In this document: piece after piece, positions 50,241 to 58,745 of the stretch
Numbering within the stretch: the first letter of the stretch is position 1
Layout of the letters: every line of letters begins with the position of its first letter
From: a virus
DNA: 64,000 nt
Direction: 5' to 3' (one strand)
Virus record (IMG/VR): IMGVR_UViG_3300020446_001892
Location: 19,698-83,697 of that record
Notes under the pieces: model-generated
Seen by the model: only the letters and a program-made list of their open reading frames with translations
Told to the model about the DNA's origin: nothing
Databases searched by the model: none
Translations under genes and position numbers: made by a program

Positions 50241-50272
50241 TGTTTTCTCCTTTATTAAGCAAGATTAATTTT

Positions 50273-50317
50273 AGGATCCTTTCGGCATCCTAGTACAAAG
50301 TAACTCTTACTCTGTAC
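50273..50317 (-). promoter_or_regulatory. Two-hairpin 5' leader of hsp20
   Basis: Hairpin A (50293-50317): GTACAGAGTAA/TTACTTTGTAC, 11 pairs with one G-U and a 3-nt loop. Hairpin B (50273-50291): AGGAT-CC/GG-ATCCT with one bulged G and a GAAA loop. Both lie between the box at 50323 and the AAGGAG before the ATG. Possibly RNA stability or temperature control. Confidence 0.5.
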
Positions 50318-50322
50318 ACTTT

Positions 50323-50330
50323 TATTTATC
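50323..50330 (-). promoter_or_regulatory. Late-type promoter box GATAAATA for hsp20
   Basis: GATAAATAAAAG upstream of the two-hairpin leader. Confidence 0.5.
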
Positions 50331-50360
50331 ATTAAAAAACTCCATAATGATAAAATCCGA

Positions 50361-51413
50361 TCAATTTTTATTAAATTGATTGAATACATTATTGACTTGG
50401 TTATTTACACGTACAAATGTGGTACATTTAGCCATATCCTTAAGCCTTTTTGCACCAATATAAGTACAAGCACTTCTAACGCCGCCTAAAATTTCAGTTA
50501 CAGTATCTTGGACAGGTCCTCTATATGGCAGAGTGACTACTTTACCTTCTGCACCACGATAACCGTCTTTTCTACGTCCGTGTCTAGCCATTGCTTCATC
50601 TGAACTCATACCATAGAATGTAACTTTTCCTTCGATTATTTCACCTTCAGACTCGTCATGTCCTGCTAACATTCCACCTAGCATAACAAAATGTGCTCCG
50701 GCACCAAATGCCTTTGCAACATCTCCTGGATACACACAACCACCATCTGCAATTACATGTCCGCCAATACCATTTGCGGCATCGGCACATTCTATGACAC
50801 CTGATAATTGTGGCACACCTACACCTGTCTGTAAACGTGTTGTACAGACTGATCCTGGACCAATACCAACTTTCACTATGTCTGCACCCCGAATGATTAA
50901 TTCTTCTGTCATTTCTGCTGTAACAACATTTCCTGCTATAATCGTTTTATCTGGATAAGTTTCTCTAAGCCTTTCGATGAAGTCTCCAAAATTTTCATGG
51001 TATGCATTTGCAACATCAACACAAATAAATTTAATGTCTGGATATGATTCCAATACTTGTACCATTGTGTTATAGTCCGCGGCTTCTTTATCCCAAATAT
51101 AACCTGTGCCTGTGCAAACACTTATATACTTCAATTTAATACCGTTGCCTACTGCTTCTTTCCAATCTTCTACAGTGTTATGCTTACCTATTACGGTTAG
51201 CATTTTATGATTTTGTAATTCTTTAGCCATTGAGAAAGTACCAACACCATCCATGTTACTTGCAAGAATAGGTATTCCGGTCCACTCTTGTCCACTGTTA
51301 TGGAATTTGAATGTTCTAAGTAAATCTACATCTCTGCGACTTTCTAGTTTACTTCTTTTAGGCTTGAACAATACATCACTGTAGTCTAACTTTATGTCAT
51401 TCTCAATTCTCAT
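50361..51413 (-). CDS. guaC: GMP reductase (GuaC)
   Basis: A 350-residue TIM-barrel enzyme. It matches GMP reductase rather than IMP dehydrogenase: [50 protein letters not shown] (catalytic Cys190), [19 protein letters not shown] and [10 protein letters not shown]. No CBS domains. It turns GMP into IMP with NADPH, letting guanine nucleotides be used for adenine nucleotides. In an AT-rich phage, this could help fit the nucleotide pool to the genome (inference). Confidence 0.9.
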   Translation of the reverse strand: MRIENDIKLDYSDVLFKPKRSKLESRRDVDLLRTFKFHNSGQEWTGIPILASNMDGVGTFSMAKELQNHKMLTVIGKHNTVEDWKEAVGNGIKLKYISVCTGTGYIWDKEAADYNTMVQVLESYPDIKFICVDVANAYHENFGDFIERLRETYPDKTIIAGNVVTAEMTEELIIRGADIVKVGIGPGSVCTTRLQTGVGVPQLSGVIECADAANGIGGHVIADGGCVYPGDVAKAFGAGAHFVMLGGMLAGHDESEGEIIEGKVTFYGMSSDEAMARHGRRKDGYRGAEGKVVTLPYRGPVQDTVTEILGGVRSACTYIGAKRLKDMAKCTTFVRVNNQVNNVFNQFNKN

Positions 51414-52000
51414 TATGCTTCTCCATAATTAAAAGATATGCTTATTCTATCTTTATTGCTGTTATTAAGTCCAACCTTGTGTTTTAACCAACCTGGAAAA
51501 ACAAATAGGCCGCCTGTCTTACTTGCATAATTACTCTGTTGGGCTGTGTAATATGTCACTTTTTCAATCATTGCAGGAGGTATATGATATTCTGCATTAT
51601 CGTTACGTTCAAATGTAATATTGCCTTGGTCTATGTTTGGGTCACTATCTACATAGTAAACACCGCTAAAGATTGCACCAATATGATGATGTAAATTATT
51701 AGATGAGCCTGGATAGTTTACGTTTATCCAAATATTATATAGCTTAGGCATCTTCAAACCAACCTGCCTGCTTATTTCTGCTATCTCTTTATCTAATGTT
51801 TGCACAAATCTATCTATTTCAATATTTTCTTTTGGTCTAAGATCCACACTTTGATAGCCTTTATTATTGCTTATAACTCTACCTTTGTCATCTTCTTTTA
51901 TTTTATCGTAAGCAAATTTCTTTAGTGCAACATTATCAACATTGTTAACAACACTACTCCAAATGACACTAGGGAACCATAACTCGTTGTGCATTGCCAT
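51413..52000 (-). CDS. 2OG-Fe(II) oxygenase family protein
   Basis: A 195-residue protein of a type common in cyanophages and pelagiphages. It has [20 protein letters not shown] (HxH part of the iron site), [16 protein letters not shown] (distal His) and [12 protein letters not shown] (Arg for 2-oxoglutarate). Substrate unknown; nucleic acid, amino acid or lipid hydroxylation are all possible. One-base overlap with guaC. Confidence 0.75.
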   Translation of the reverse strand: MAMHNELWFPSVIWSSVVNNVDNVALKKFAYDKIKEDDKGRVISNNKGYQSVDLRPKENIEIDRFVQTLDKEIAEISRQVGLKMPKLYNIWINVNYPGSSNNLHHHIGAIFSGVYYVDSDPNIDQGNITFERNDNAEYHIPPAMIEKVTYYTAQQSNYASKTGGLFVFPGWLKHKVGLNNSNKDRISISFNYGEA

Positions 52001-52003
52001 TTT

Positions 52004-52267
52004 TTATTGTCCAAATTCAGCTTTTAATTTTTGTTGTTTTTTGAGCCACCTTGCTCTACCTGCCGCTTTAGCTTTTGCACGTTTTGTGCTAGGTTTAACA
52101 TATTCTTTTCTTTCTCTGACTTCTTGTATAATTCCTGCTTCTTGAACTTTTTTCTTAAACCTTCTTAGTGCGGCGTTGAAGTCACCGTTTCGCACTTCTA
52201 CTTTTAATCCAGGTTTACTCCAGTCTGGATTTTCATTATTATTTCTATATCTATTGTTTCTTCTCAA
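52004..52267 (-). CDS. rpsU: Ribosomal protein bS21
   Basis: An 87-residue protein starting at TTG with AGGAGG five bases upstream. S21 core: LKVEVRNGDFNAALRRFKKK, VQEAGIIQEVRERKEYVKPS, TKRAKAKAAGRARWLKK. bS21 sits near the anti-Shine-Dalgarno region of the 30S subunit and can exchange on ribosomes, so a phage copy can bias initiation. S21 genes are known from pelagiphages and large phages. An early-type promoter (18-bp spacer) lies upstream inside the preceding gene. Confidence 0.93.
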   Translation of the reverse strand: MRRNNRYRNNNENPDWSKPGLKVEVRNGDFNAALRRFKKKVQEAGIIQEVRERKEYVKPSTKRAKAKAAGRARWLKKQQKLKAEFGQ

Positions 52268-52643
52268 AATTACCTCCTGTTGTTATAAAGTCGAGATTAT
52301 AAACACGTTTATTACTAAGCATATTATAATACATATTCTCCCCTTTTGTCAACCAATAAGTTTGAGGTTTTGCAATAATATATGCTAAAATATCACCAAT
52401 TTGTGGTAAACTGTTATCAACATCTAAAATAATAGTATCTGCTATGTTGATAGTAGAAAGAAGCCATTTTGGATCATGTTCTTTTGCATTTGGTTCATAC
52501 AAGTATACATTGAAATATTCGTCTTTAGTAGCTATAATTGAATTGAATTGTTCTTTTGTTTCTTTACTTGGATAGATAAGTAAAAAATTATATGCTTCAC
52601 TAAAGATATGATCAGGTGGAGTAATTAATGTAATGTCGCTCAT
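52251..52643 (-). CDS. Conserved hypothetical protein (130 residues)
   Basis: Contains TLITPPDHIFSEAYNFLLIY, then STINIADTIILDVDNSLPQI and AKPQTYWLTKGENMYYNML. An alternating alpha/beta pattern suggests a small Rossmann-like fold without a clear active site. Its end overlaps the S21 start by 17 bases. Similar proteins are known from T4-like marine phages. Function unknown. Confidence 0.58.
   Translation of the reverse strand: MSDITLITPPDHIFSEAYNFLLIYPSKETKEQFNSIIATKDEYFNVYLYEPNAKEHDPKWLLSTINIADTIILDVDNSLPQIGDILAYIIAKPQTYWLTKGENMYYNMLSNKRVYNLDFITTGGNFEKKQ
52323..52352 (-). promoter_or_regulatory. Early-type sigma70 promoter for rpsU
   Basis: TTGACA, 18 bp, TATAAT inside the 130-residue gene, about 60 bp before the TTG start of S21. 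Confidence 0.55.
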
Positions 52644-52647
52644 TTAA

Positions 52648-54816
52648 TCAATCATCTTTATTTTGAATTCTATTCCAAATAGAACTATTGTTTTGTTCTT
52701 CGTTTTGTATATAGCCCTCAGATGATTGTTTATTTTCCGTATTGGATTTAACATATGTTTCCCACGGTAACTTGCTTATTATTCCTTTTACATACATATT
52801 TTTATAATTTTTAATTTTATCATTAGGATGATCTTTTTTCCAAGACTGCTTTGCCTCTCTCCAACCAGGATCCTCATCCTGTTCAGCTAACTCTTGTTCT
52901 CTTAAAAGTTCATCTGATGATTTTTCCGAGACGTCCGACGATTCTACTTTTTTTTTTGAATCTACAGTTTTTGCTTCTTCTGATTCTAATGCTTCTTGAA
53001 CTGTTACAGGTTCGTCATCAACATTAATACTTTTTTCGTATTCGCTTATTTGAGGTGTAGGAATCTGTTCTGTAGTTTCCTCCACTGTCTCCCCTGATGG
53101 AATACTTGGCTCATCGATATCTTCCCTATTTCGTTCATCGTCTGCCACATTAATGTCTTGTAGATCATTTCGTTCTTCGTCCCCATCATCTTGTCTATCA
53201 TCTGTAGGTTCTGGAACTGCATCGTCAGTAGTTGGTGTATCATTATTAGGTCCTTCGTTAGCCATTATCATTGCCGCACGTTTTTGTTCGTATTCTCTCC
53301 AGCTTTCATCTTTAGGCTTCCTTATAAAATCAAATGTATATTGTGAAGCTATTAATAATAAAACTGCTAACGGGTCAAAAACAAATATAATTACAATAAT
53401 TACCCAACGAACTGCTTCCTCAAGTAAGTTTTTATCTGCCTTTTCACCGTAAACAAACTCGGCTATGTATTTAATTGGACCTACTTCTGCTTCAAGTTTT
53501 CTATATTCTGCTTCTAAAGAATATTTTTCTTCTGTCAACAAATCAATTTCGTTATTAGCATTTTTAATACGTAGGTTTTGTTCATCAACAGCCGCATCAA
53601 TTTCTTCAACTTTATCAGTCTGTGCAAGTTGTCCTCTAAGTCTTTCTATTAATTGTTGACTGTTTTTAACTTGATCTTCTGCACTCTTACGTAATCTTTG
53701 TATTTCATCTCTTGCCGTTTGTATGACTGGAGATTCTGTTTTACGCACATCATCTATTTTACCTAGCATTACCAGTTCGCGATCTTTTAATGCAGGAATT
53801 TGCTTTTCTCTTATATTTTTGACTACGCCTGCTAATCTTTCACGTTCTTTTGCTACAGTAGAAGAGGCATCCTTACGTAATTGGGAAACTTCGCCTTGAA
53901 TTTGTGATATACGTTCTTGTTGTGCCGCCACCCATTTTGCAAGAGCTTCTCTAGTATTGTTTCCAAACAATCCATCACTGGATACACCTATAATTGCTTG
54001 CCCTGCTCTAATTTGTGCTTTTTCTGTGCTTTGTAATTGATTGGTGACTCTAATTATTTCTTCTTCAATTTTTTTAATTTGTTGTAGTAATGGATCTACT
54101 GCACCTTGATTTGCTTTTAGGTTAGCAATTTTATCTTCATATTCTCTAGCAGTAGATTCTAAACGTGTAATTTCATTTTGAATGTTTGTAAGCTGATCTT
54201 CATAGGGCTTAGTTCTATTTGCATCACCTGCTCTTGCGTCTTCAATAATTTTATTCTGTTGATCTATTGCAGGCTGAATGCGTTCAAATGCTTTATCAAT
54301 ACGATCTTGTTCTTTATCAATTTGTGCCTGCAGGTTTGCATCTGCACCAGTACCACTAGACTCTAGTTGTTTAATTTTTTGTTCTGCTCTAACTATTATT
54401 CCATCTAGACGTCCCAGTTCTTTATTGATCTGTTCTACCTTAGCTACACTCTCTTCACTTGCACTTGTTTGTTCTATATGAGCTTTAGATAAGAATCCAA
54501 ATATTCCCATACTTGTAATGATCATTAGCACTACAACAGCAATACTTAAATATGTTTTTAGCCACCAGGTTGCCTTCTGCCAATATCTATGCAACCAGAC
54601 TGCGGTGACAAGTTTTGCAACTTCAAGTGTGCCACCCATTATCATAATTGGAACTGCGGCCGCGGCAAATATTGCCACTAAACCTGCAACTGAATAATAT
54701 ATAGCAACCGCACTAATTGTTAATGCGGTTATCATTGTTAATATAGCTAAGAACATCGTGTAGTATTTACCCGGTTCTTGATACGAAGATATAGTATTGT
54801 TTATTGGAATCTCCAT
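52648..54816 (-). CDS. Large coiled-coil membrane protein (722 residues)
   Basis: Four N-terminal membrane helices (about 20-115: FLAILTMITALTISAVAIYY, LVAIFAAAAVPIMIMGG, TYLSIAVVVLMIITSMGIFG) are followed by a ~330-residue coiled coil (INKELGRLDGIIVRAEQKIK, LLQQIKKIEEEIIRVTNQLQ). A short insert, SSDGLFGNNTREALAKW, looks like a peptidoglycan-binding domain core. A second membrane pair follows (WVIIVIIFVFDPLAVLLLIA), then a long acidic, disordered tail. Similar proteins occur in marine T4-like phages. It could link membrane and cell wall or act in lysis or superinfection exclusion; unproven. Confidence 0.7.
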   Translation of the reverse strand: MEIPINNTISSYQEPGKYYTMFLAILTMITALTISAVAIYYSVAGLVAIFAAAAVPIMIMGGTLEVAKLVTAVWLHRYWQKATWWLKTYLSIAVVVLMIITSMGIFGFLSKAHIEQTSASEESVAKVEQINKELGRLDGIIVRAEQKIKQLESSGTGADANLQAQIDKEQDRIDKAFERIQPAIDQQNKIIEDARAGDANRTKPYEDQLTNIQNEITRLESTAREYEDKIANLKANQGAVDPLLQQIKKIEEEIIRVTNQLQSTEKAQIRAGQAIIGVSSDGLFGNNTREALAKWVAAQQERISQIQGEVSQLRKDASSTVAKERERLAGVVKNIREKQIPALKDRELVMLGKIDDVRKTESPVIQTARDEIQRLRKSAEDQVKNSQQLIERLRGQLAQTDKVEEIDAAVDEQNLRIKNANNEIDLLTEEKYSLEAEYRKLEAEVGPIKYIAEFVYGEKADKNLLEEAVRWVIIVIIFVFDPLAVLLLIASQYTFDFIRKPKDESWREYEQKRAAMIMANEGPNNDTPTTDDAVPEPTDDRQDDGDEERNDLQDINVADDERNREDIDEPSIPSGETVEETTEQIPTPQISEYEKSINVDDEPVTVQEALESEEAKTVDSKKKVESSDVSEKSSDELLREQELAEQDEDPGWREAKQSWKKDHPNDKIKNYKNMYVKGIISKLPWETYVKSNTENKQSSEGYIQNEEQNNSSIWNRIQNKDD

Positions 54817-55193
54817 TTTTTGTATGTTGCACTATAACAAGCAGTTTCCTGCCAATGCTTTTGTTTGTTTTTGTACAACATTGTGTTAAAAAGATAATGA
54901 CATCCTGTAGCATCAATCTGTACAAGTTTGACTATCCCTGCACTAACTCCTGGTACATGCCACTTGCATTCTTCGCCTACTTGCATTTCTCTAAGAGCAA
55001 ACGAAACACATCGATGATATTCATTTTGTGCAATTTTCGGTACAGTATAATAAACTTTCTTAAAATGATTGACGCCTAAAGAATAGGCACTAGTATTTGG
55101 TTGATATTGTGTAGCAACACTAAAGTTTGTAGACTGCGAAGTTCCACAGCCTACAAGTAAACTAGTTAAAGCTAGGATAAGCAAATGCTTCAT
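54801..55193 (-). CDS. Lipoprotein A of a three-lipoprotein cluster
   Basis: A 130-residue protein with lipobox LVGC (MKHLLILALTSLLVGCGTSQ). The mature part has cysteines in HRCVSFALREMQVGEECKWH and TGCHYLFN, then ACYSATYKKWRF; these probably form disulfides in the periplasm. It overlaps the large membrane protein gene by 16 bases. Together with the next two genes it forms a compact lipoprotein set. Confidence 0.68.
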   Translation of the reverse strand: MKHLLILALTSLLVGCGTSQSTNFSVATQYQPNTSAYSLGVNHFKKVYYTVPKIAQNEYHRCVSFALREMQVGEECKWHVPGVSAGIVKLVQIDATGCHYLFNTMLYKNKQKHWQETACYSATYKKWRFQ

Positions 55194-55521
55194 TTACTGG
55201 CCTCCAAATAGTATTGCCTCGTGTGTCTGTAAATTTACAAAGTAATGTTTGTCCCATTTTTGGATCACTGCGATTAGAATTAATTGGTCGGCTTAATCTG
55301 CAATCGCTTGCTACACCTGAATCTTTAACCACATGTTCTAGCCTAGGTTTATCTGTACACTCTGTCAAACCTTCAGAACTAACATTATCGCCCTTTGTAT
55401 AAATTTTTGTAGTTTGATAACAATATTGGTCGTCAGTATTATAGACATATTGGGGCTTGCTAGAGCAAGCCGCCAAACTAGTTATTGCTAATACGAGACT
55501 GATTAGACGCAACGTGTGCAT
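55162..55521 (-). CDS. Lipoprotein B of a three-lipoprotein cluster
   Basis: Start MHTLRLISLVLAITSLAACS with AGGAGG seven bases upstream; lipobox LAAC; 119 residues. Four Cys in the mature part (DQYCYQTTKIYT, LTECTDKP, ASDCRLSR, TLLCKFTDTRGNTIWRPV). The end overlaps lipoprotein A, the start overlaps lipoprotein C. Function unknown; YcfL- or LpoB-like envelope helpers are comparable in layout only. Confidence 0.66.
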   Translation of the reverse strand: MHTLRLISLVLAITSLAACSSKPQYVYNTDDQYCYQTTKIYTKGDNVSSEGLTECTDKPRLEHVVKDSGVASDCRLSRPINSNRSDPKMGQTLLCKFTDTRGNTIWRPVNEAFAYPSFN

Positions 55522-55993
55522 TCTTTGCCTCCTGCAATAGCATGTCAAAAACTTCCTTGTTCATTTTTAGTTTTACGAACGTGTAGTATTCACCTTGATA
55601 CTTGAACTTCATACGTTCGTGTGCGATATGCTCTCTAATTGCCACATTATCAACTTTATAACTAATTATTGATCGTGTAGTTCTATTGTTATCTACAATA
55701 TCAATTGTTGTCTCAGAATTAATTACACCGTTAATACGTTTTGCAAATTGATTCATTGCTATAGCATACATCTGTTCTTCAGCACCTTGGAAAAATTTGC
55801 TTTGTCCGCCTCCACAAGCAAAAGCATATTCTTCTTTCCACCAAAAGAATCCTTCTGTACCGCTTTCAGCACAATTAGCATACCATTTAGGTTCTGCATA
55901 ATTTTCTCGTTCAGCAACTTCGGTCATTGTCGAACATGCACCAAGCATGCCAAGAATACCAATCATTGCCGCAGTTTTAAATAAGCCTTTCAT
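55478..55993 (-). CDS. Lipoprotein C of a three-lipoprotein cluster (LPP20-like)
   Basis: Start MKGLFKTAAMIGILGMLGAC (GGAGG upstream), lipobox LGAC; 171 residues. The mature part has WYANCAESGTEGFFWWKEEY, AFACGGGQSKFFQGAEEQMY (two Cys), then MNQFAKRINGVINSETTIDI and a conserved beta end. The layout resembles LPP20-type outer-membrane lipoproteins. An early-type promoter lies upstream, so host envelope change may begin early. Confidence 0.68.
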   Translation of the reverse strand: MKGLFKTAAMIGILGMLGACSTMTEVAERENYAEPKWYANCAESGTEGFFWWKEEYAFACGGGQSKFFQGAEEQMYAIAMNQFAKRINGVINSETTIDIVDNNRTTRSIISYKVDNVAIREHIAHERMKFKYQGEYYTFVKLKMNKEVFDMLLQEAKNAHVASNQSRISNN

Positions 55994-56028
55994 TCTAGCC
56001 TCCATAGCCTTAGGTTCATATTATCTTT

Positions 56029-56057
56029 ATATTACTATACTTTTGTTGGGAAGTCAA
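56029..56057 (-). promoter_or_regulatory. Early-type sigma70 promoter for the lipoprotein cluster
   Basis: TTGACT, 17 bp, TAATAT, about 35 bp before the ATG at 55993. Confidence 0.6.
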
Positions 56058-56070
56058 GTATTTTGGTAAA

Positions 56071-56640
56071 TTACTTAGACCATCTATAAAAGATGTGTGT
56101 GCCTATCCTACCTACAAGTGTTAATTCCCTTGCCCATTTAGGACTTACATAGGTTGCATGGTAGTGTGTTGCACCTTCGGTAATACCGCGAAACTTTTTC
56201 TCGTGTGCAATTCTATAAGCAATTTCTTGTGCTAATCTCCAAGCATCATTATCTCTTGTAGAATCTTTTTTACCATCACAATACCAACTAAATTGACATT
56301 TATGTCTAACAGGGTAGTATTGTCTTTCTTCGTCTGTAAGATTAGGATCTTTACGTGTCTTCCAGCTTTCACGAACTGGTCCTTGAAGAACGACTTCGCA
56401 TATCGTATTAGGATATCTTGTATCAAACATTCTATTAATTACCACATCAGCAACTGCATACTGTCCTGCAATTGGTTCGCTTTTTGCTTCATGATAAATG
56501 TTCATAGCAAGACAATATAATTCTGGTTGGTTGTCTTCGTTGTAAAGTTCACCTGGTATTGGATCTTGGAATGTTGAAGCGGATGCCCAGGCAGTAGTGG
56601 ATATTGTAACTGCAAAGATCCATAAGATTAATGTTCTCAT
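56071..56640 (-). CDS. Cell-wall hydrolase of the SleB/CwlJ (Hydrolase_2) family, likely endolysin
   Basis: A 189-residue protein, start MRTLILWIFAVTISTTAWAS (GAGG upstream), with a signal or SAR-type hydrophobic N-terminus. Domain: YCLAMNIYHEAKSEPIAGQY (catalytic Glu in NIYHEAK), AVADVVINRM, TICEVVLQG and KCQFSWYCDGK. The family cleaves peptidoglycan glycan strands. With its own export signal it could lyse the cell without a classical large-hole holin. A late-like TTAAATAT box lies upstream. Confidence 0.85.
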   Translation of the reverse strand: MRTLILWIFAVTISTTAWASASTFQDPIPGELYNEDNQPELYCLAMNIYHEAKSEPIAGQYAVADVVINRMFDTRYPNTICEVVLQGPVRESWKTRKDPNLTDEERQYYPVRHKCQFSWYCDGKKDSTRDNDAWRLAQEIAYRIAHEKKFRGITEGATHYHATYVSPKWARELTLVGRIGTHIFYRWSK

Positions 56641-56655
56641 TGGAAACCTCATAAT

Positions 56656-56663
56656 ATATTTAA
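56656..56663 (-). promoter_or_regulatory. Weak late-type promoter box TTAAATAT
   Basis: TTAAATATAT upstream of the hydrolase ATG at 56640. Confidence 0.35.
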
Positions 56664-56693
56664 GTTAAAGTGTTAATCATTTTTATGCGTAGA

Positions 56694-57074
56694 TTAGTTT
56701 CTACGCATTCTTGCAATTTCTTTTGCGTCCTCACTGTCGAAGACAGGAACTAAATTGCTCTTATGCATTATCGCGACGCCCAATAATCTTCTTTCGCCTG
56801 AGTATACTTGTCTCTCGGCTGGGGCTGTTGATCCTCCAGGAATAACATCACTAGTAGGGATAGTATTACGGTTACTGCTATAATCAGGGATACTACGAAT
56901 AGGAACGTTAGCATTTTTCTCCTTGTTAGCGGCTATCTGCTCTGGGTGAGCATTCATCTTGCGTAACCACTTATCGTGCTTGGCATTCGCCTCTAATTGT
57001 TTTTTACTCTTGTTCTTAGTTTTTCTTTTTTTAAAGTTAAGTGTGGTCATACCACGTACTAAATGCATTGTCAT
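56694..57074 (-). CDS. Basic hypothetical protein (up to 126 residues)
   Basis: Basic N-terminus (TLNFKKRKTKNKSKKQLEAN, KHDKWLRKMNAHPEQ) followed by PIRSIPDYSSNRNTIPTSDV and IARMRRN. Alternative starts at the second (57068) or third (57050) Met are possible. Proteins with the FKKRKTKNKSKKQ block are seen in other phages; function unknown. Expressed from an early-type promoter. Confidence 0.58.
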   Translation of the reverse strand: MTMHLVRGMTTLNFKKRKTKNKSKKQLEANAKHDKWLRKMNAHPEQIAANKEKNANVPIRSIPDYSSNRNTIPTSDVIPGGSTAPAERQVYSGERRLLGVAIMHKSNLVPVFDSEDAKEIARMRRN

Positions 57075-57105
57075 GTTGTGCCTGCCTTTCGCCTATTACA
57101 TGTAT

Positions 57106-57134
57106 AATATACTATAGACAGGCACAAAAGTCAA
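57106..57134 (-). promoter_or_regulatory. Early-type sigma70 promoter
   Basis: TTGACT, 17 bp, TATATT before the basic protein gene starting at 57074. Confidence 0.6.
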
Positions 57135-57149
57135 CCTGTTTTGGTAAAA

Positions 57150-57413
57150 TTATGCAAATGCTCTTCTTTTCATAATTTTATATGTAGCAACTGGTCTTCC
57201 AGGTGCATCGTTAGATGTTGAATCTACAACTCTTACGTCAAATCCTGCTTCTCTTAACTCTGTAAGTCTAGCACCTGGTGACATAATTTCTAAGTCATCA
57301 GTCAAATCTTCTGTAGTAAACGATTTGCCGTTACCCCAGTAGTTTTGTAGGATTAGTTGGTTTTGTGTTCCTGCCTTGAAGAACTTTGTACCTTTAAGTT
57401 TAGTTGTCATCAT
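57150..57413 (-). CDS. Small winged-helix-like protein (87 residues)
   Basis: Start MMTTKLKGTKFFKAGTQNQL with AAGGAG upstream; 87 residues. FTTEDLTDDLEIMSPGARLT and ELREAGFDVRVVDS match a phage helix-turn-helix domain family (ARxxELR.xGF). A small DNA-binding regulator is likely. An early-type promoter is about 45 bp upstream. Confidence 0.66.
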   Translation of the reverse strand: MMTTKLKGTKFFKAGTQNQLILQNYWGNGKSFTTEDLTDDLEIMSPGARLTELREAGFDVRVVDSTSNDAPGRPVATYKIMKRRAFA

Positions 57414-57456
57414 GTTACTCCTTATTATTGTTATTATTTTCGTTAACATAAACAAT

Positions 57457-57485
57457 AATATACAATAATTAAACGCAAAAGTCAA
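57457..57485 (-). promoter_or_regulatory. Early-type sigma70 promoter
   Basis: TTGACT, 17 bp, TATATT before the winged-helix-like gene. Confidence 0.62.
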
Positions 57486-57495
57486 CTATTATTTT

Positions 57496-57933
57496 CTATT
57501 TTGGTAAAACTACTACTCCTTCTCGTAGTAATTTCTCGCGATTTGCCATATGTTTCATCTGGATTTCTTCTTTTGAACCACCAAAATATGCTACTGCATG
57601 GCCGGATTCTATCATATTGTCTGTTAGACGCTTATCATCTATAAGGAAATCTCCTAATATACGTCCAAACTTCCCTTTTTTATCCTCACCACTCTTATCA
57701 ATTTCAGTTTTCAATACTTGCATACTACCGACTGGCATAGCATCTTTAACATATTGTTTAGCGGCTAATCCAAACAATTTTTCAGTTTTATCTCTAGTTC
57801 TTGATTCCGGTGTGTCTATGCCCATCATTCGAACACGTTCTTTCTTTAACCAAACGCCAAATCCGAGATCTATATCTACATCCACAGTATCACCGTCAAC
57901 TACTCTTAATATTTTACATTTATATTCATACAT
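57496..57933 (-). CDS. Thermonuclease-like (SNase domain) nuclease
   Basis: A 145-residue protein: CKILRVVDGDTVDVDIDLGF (Ca site Asp), RVRMMGIDTPESRT (catalytic Arg and Glu) and KGKFGRILGDF (second Arg), then LTDNMIESGHAVAYFGG. The full SNase OB-fold is present, with no signal peptide. A cytoplasmic role in host nucleic acid breakdown is likely. Abuts the gene upstream closely. Confidence 0.88.
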   Translation of the reverse strand: MYEYKCKILRVVDGDTVDVDIDLGFGVWLKKERVRMMGIDTPESRTRDKTEKLFGLAAKQYVKDAMPVGSMQVLKTEIDKSGEDKKGKFGRILGDFLIDDKRLTDNMIESGHAVAYFGGSKEEIQMKHMANREKLLREGVVVLPK

Positions 57934-57934
57934 T

Positions 57935-58177
57935 TTATTCCCCTTCTATATCAACTTCCTTCGAAATTCCCTCCGTCGGATCCTTCATCGTCGACTCGTC
58001 TTTCATCTCTGTGTCGTTTTTTTTTGAAAATAAATCTTCAAAACTTAAGGCAGTTACAAAGATGGTTGCGGCTGCCAACATTGGCATTGTGTAGACCATT
58101 TTTTCTGTTATTATTGCAACAGTATAAGTTGGCAATAAAACAGCGCCTGCTTTTATTGTGGCCAACTTCCAATTCAT
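57935..58177 (-). CDS. Small membrane protein with acidic tail (80 residues)
   Basis: Two close hydrophobic stretches (IKAGAVLLPTYTVAIITEKM, YTMPMLAAATIFVTALSF) followed by an acidic cytoplasmic tail (KKNDTEMKDESTMKDPTEG). It lies in a run of three small membrane genes that overlap or abut one another. Function unknown; such sets sometimes include holins. Confidence 0.55.
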   Translation of the reverse strand: MNWKLATIKAGAVLLPTYTVAIITEKMVYTMPMLAAATIFVTALSFEDLFSKKNDTEMKDESTMKDPTEGISKEVDIEGE

Positions 58178-58374
58178 TAGTCACCAAACATTGCTATAAG
58201 CTCTGGTCCAAAAGCACTTGCCGCCCAACCTAAAGCACAAATTGTAACTACTCCTAATACAAGCCATTTCATTTTAAAATCATCAACTTCCATTTTCAGT
58301 GCCACTAATTCGTTTCCAAGTATCCTTACAGCAATTTCTAATTTACCTTTATCGTCAGTCTTGTATTCTGCCAT
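58177..58374 (-). CDS. Small single-span membrane protein (65 residues)
   Basis: A short helix (KLEIAVRILGNELVALKMEV) precedes a membrane span (WLVLGVVTICALGWAASAF). The cytosolic helix may pair with a partner. Shares a base with the next gene's start and overlaps the DUF6356-like gene by 20 bases. Function unknown. Confidence 0.55.
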   Translation of the reverse strand: MAEYKTDDKGKLEIAVRILGNELVALKMEVDDFKMKWLVLGVVTICALGWAASAFGPELIAMFGD

Positions 58375-58555
58375 ATAAAATTTCCTTTATTGTGTTAGTT
58401 GCAGTTTTAGTGAAAAACCGTGGAGCAAATGCATGAATGACGAGGGCAGGCACTAAAAGTTGTAATTTGACTGCTACCTTTAGTGCTTTAATACAATGTT
58501 GAAATCCTGTTTCACCGACTTCCTCTAAATGTAATTTACATTTTTTACTAAGCAT
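58355..58555 (-). CDS. DUF6356-like small protein (66 residues)
   Basis: Reads KCKLHLEEVGETGFQHCIKA and VIHAFAPRFFTKTATNTIKE, the pattern H..E.GE(T/S)..H......L...liHa..P..F..Ta of DUF6356 in marine bacteria and phages. A central hydrophobic part suggests membrane contact. Function unknown. It begins at the stop of the basic mini-protein (TAATG). Confidence 0.65.
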   Translation of the reverse strand: MLSKKCKLHLEEVGETGFQHCIKALKVAVKLQLLVPALVIHAFAPRFFTKTATNTIKEILYGRIQD

Positions 58556-58701
58556 TATTTGCCTTGACCGCGATATTTCTTAAATCCGCGTCTCTTATGC
58601 TTATTCATTGTCGATGTAATAGGTTTTCTTCCTTGTGATGTTCCTTTACTAGTAGGTTCGAATATTGATGAAAATAATCCTACATTTTTGCGACCAGCCA
58701 T
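58555..58701 (-). CDS. Basic 48-residue phage protein
   Basis: Starts MAGRKNVGLFSSIFEPTSKG (AGGAGG upstream) and ends MNKHKRRGFKKYRGQGK. Highly basic, no hydrophobic segment, so RNA, DNA or ribosome contact is likely. Driven by a late-type box. Short, but the ribosome-binding site and the coupled downstream start support it. Confidence 0.58.
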   Translation of the reverse strand: MAGRKNVGLFSSIFEPTSKGTSQGRKPITSTMNKHKRRGFKKYRGQGK

Positions 58702-58725
58702 AGCTTGCCTCCTTTATTATCTATG

Positions 58726-58732
58726 TATTTAT
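58726..58732 (-). promoter_or_regulatory. Late-type promoter box ATAAATA
   Basis: AATAAATACATAG upstream of AGGAGG and the ATG at 58701. Confidence 0.5.
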
Positions 58733-58745
58733 TTCAACTGGTCAT

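Noticed and set aside
54763-54770. GTAAATAC box inside the 722-residue membrane protein gene
   Set aside because: It lies within coding sequence near the start with no gene start following in a sensible distance.
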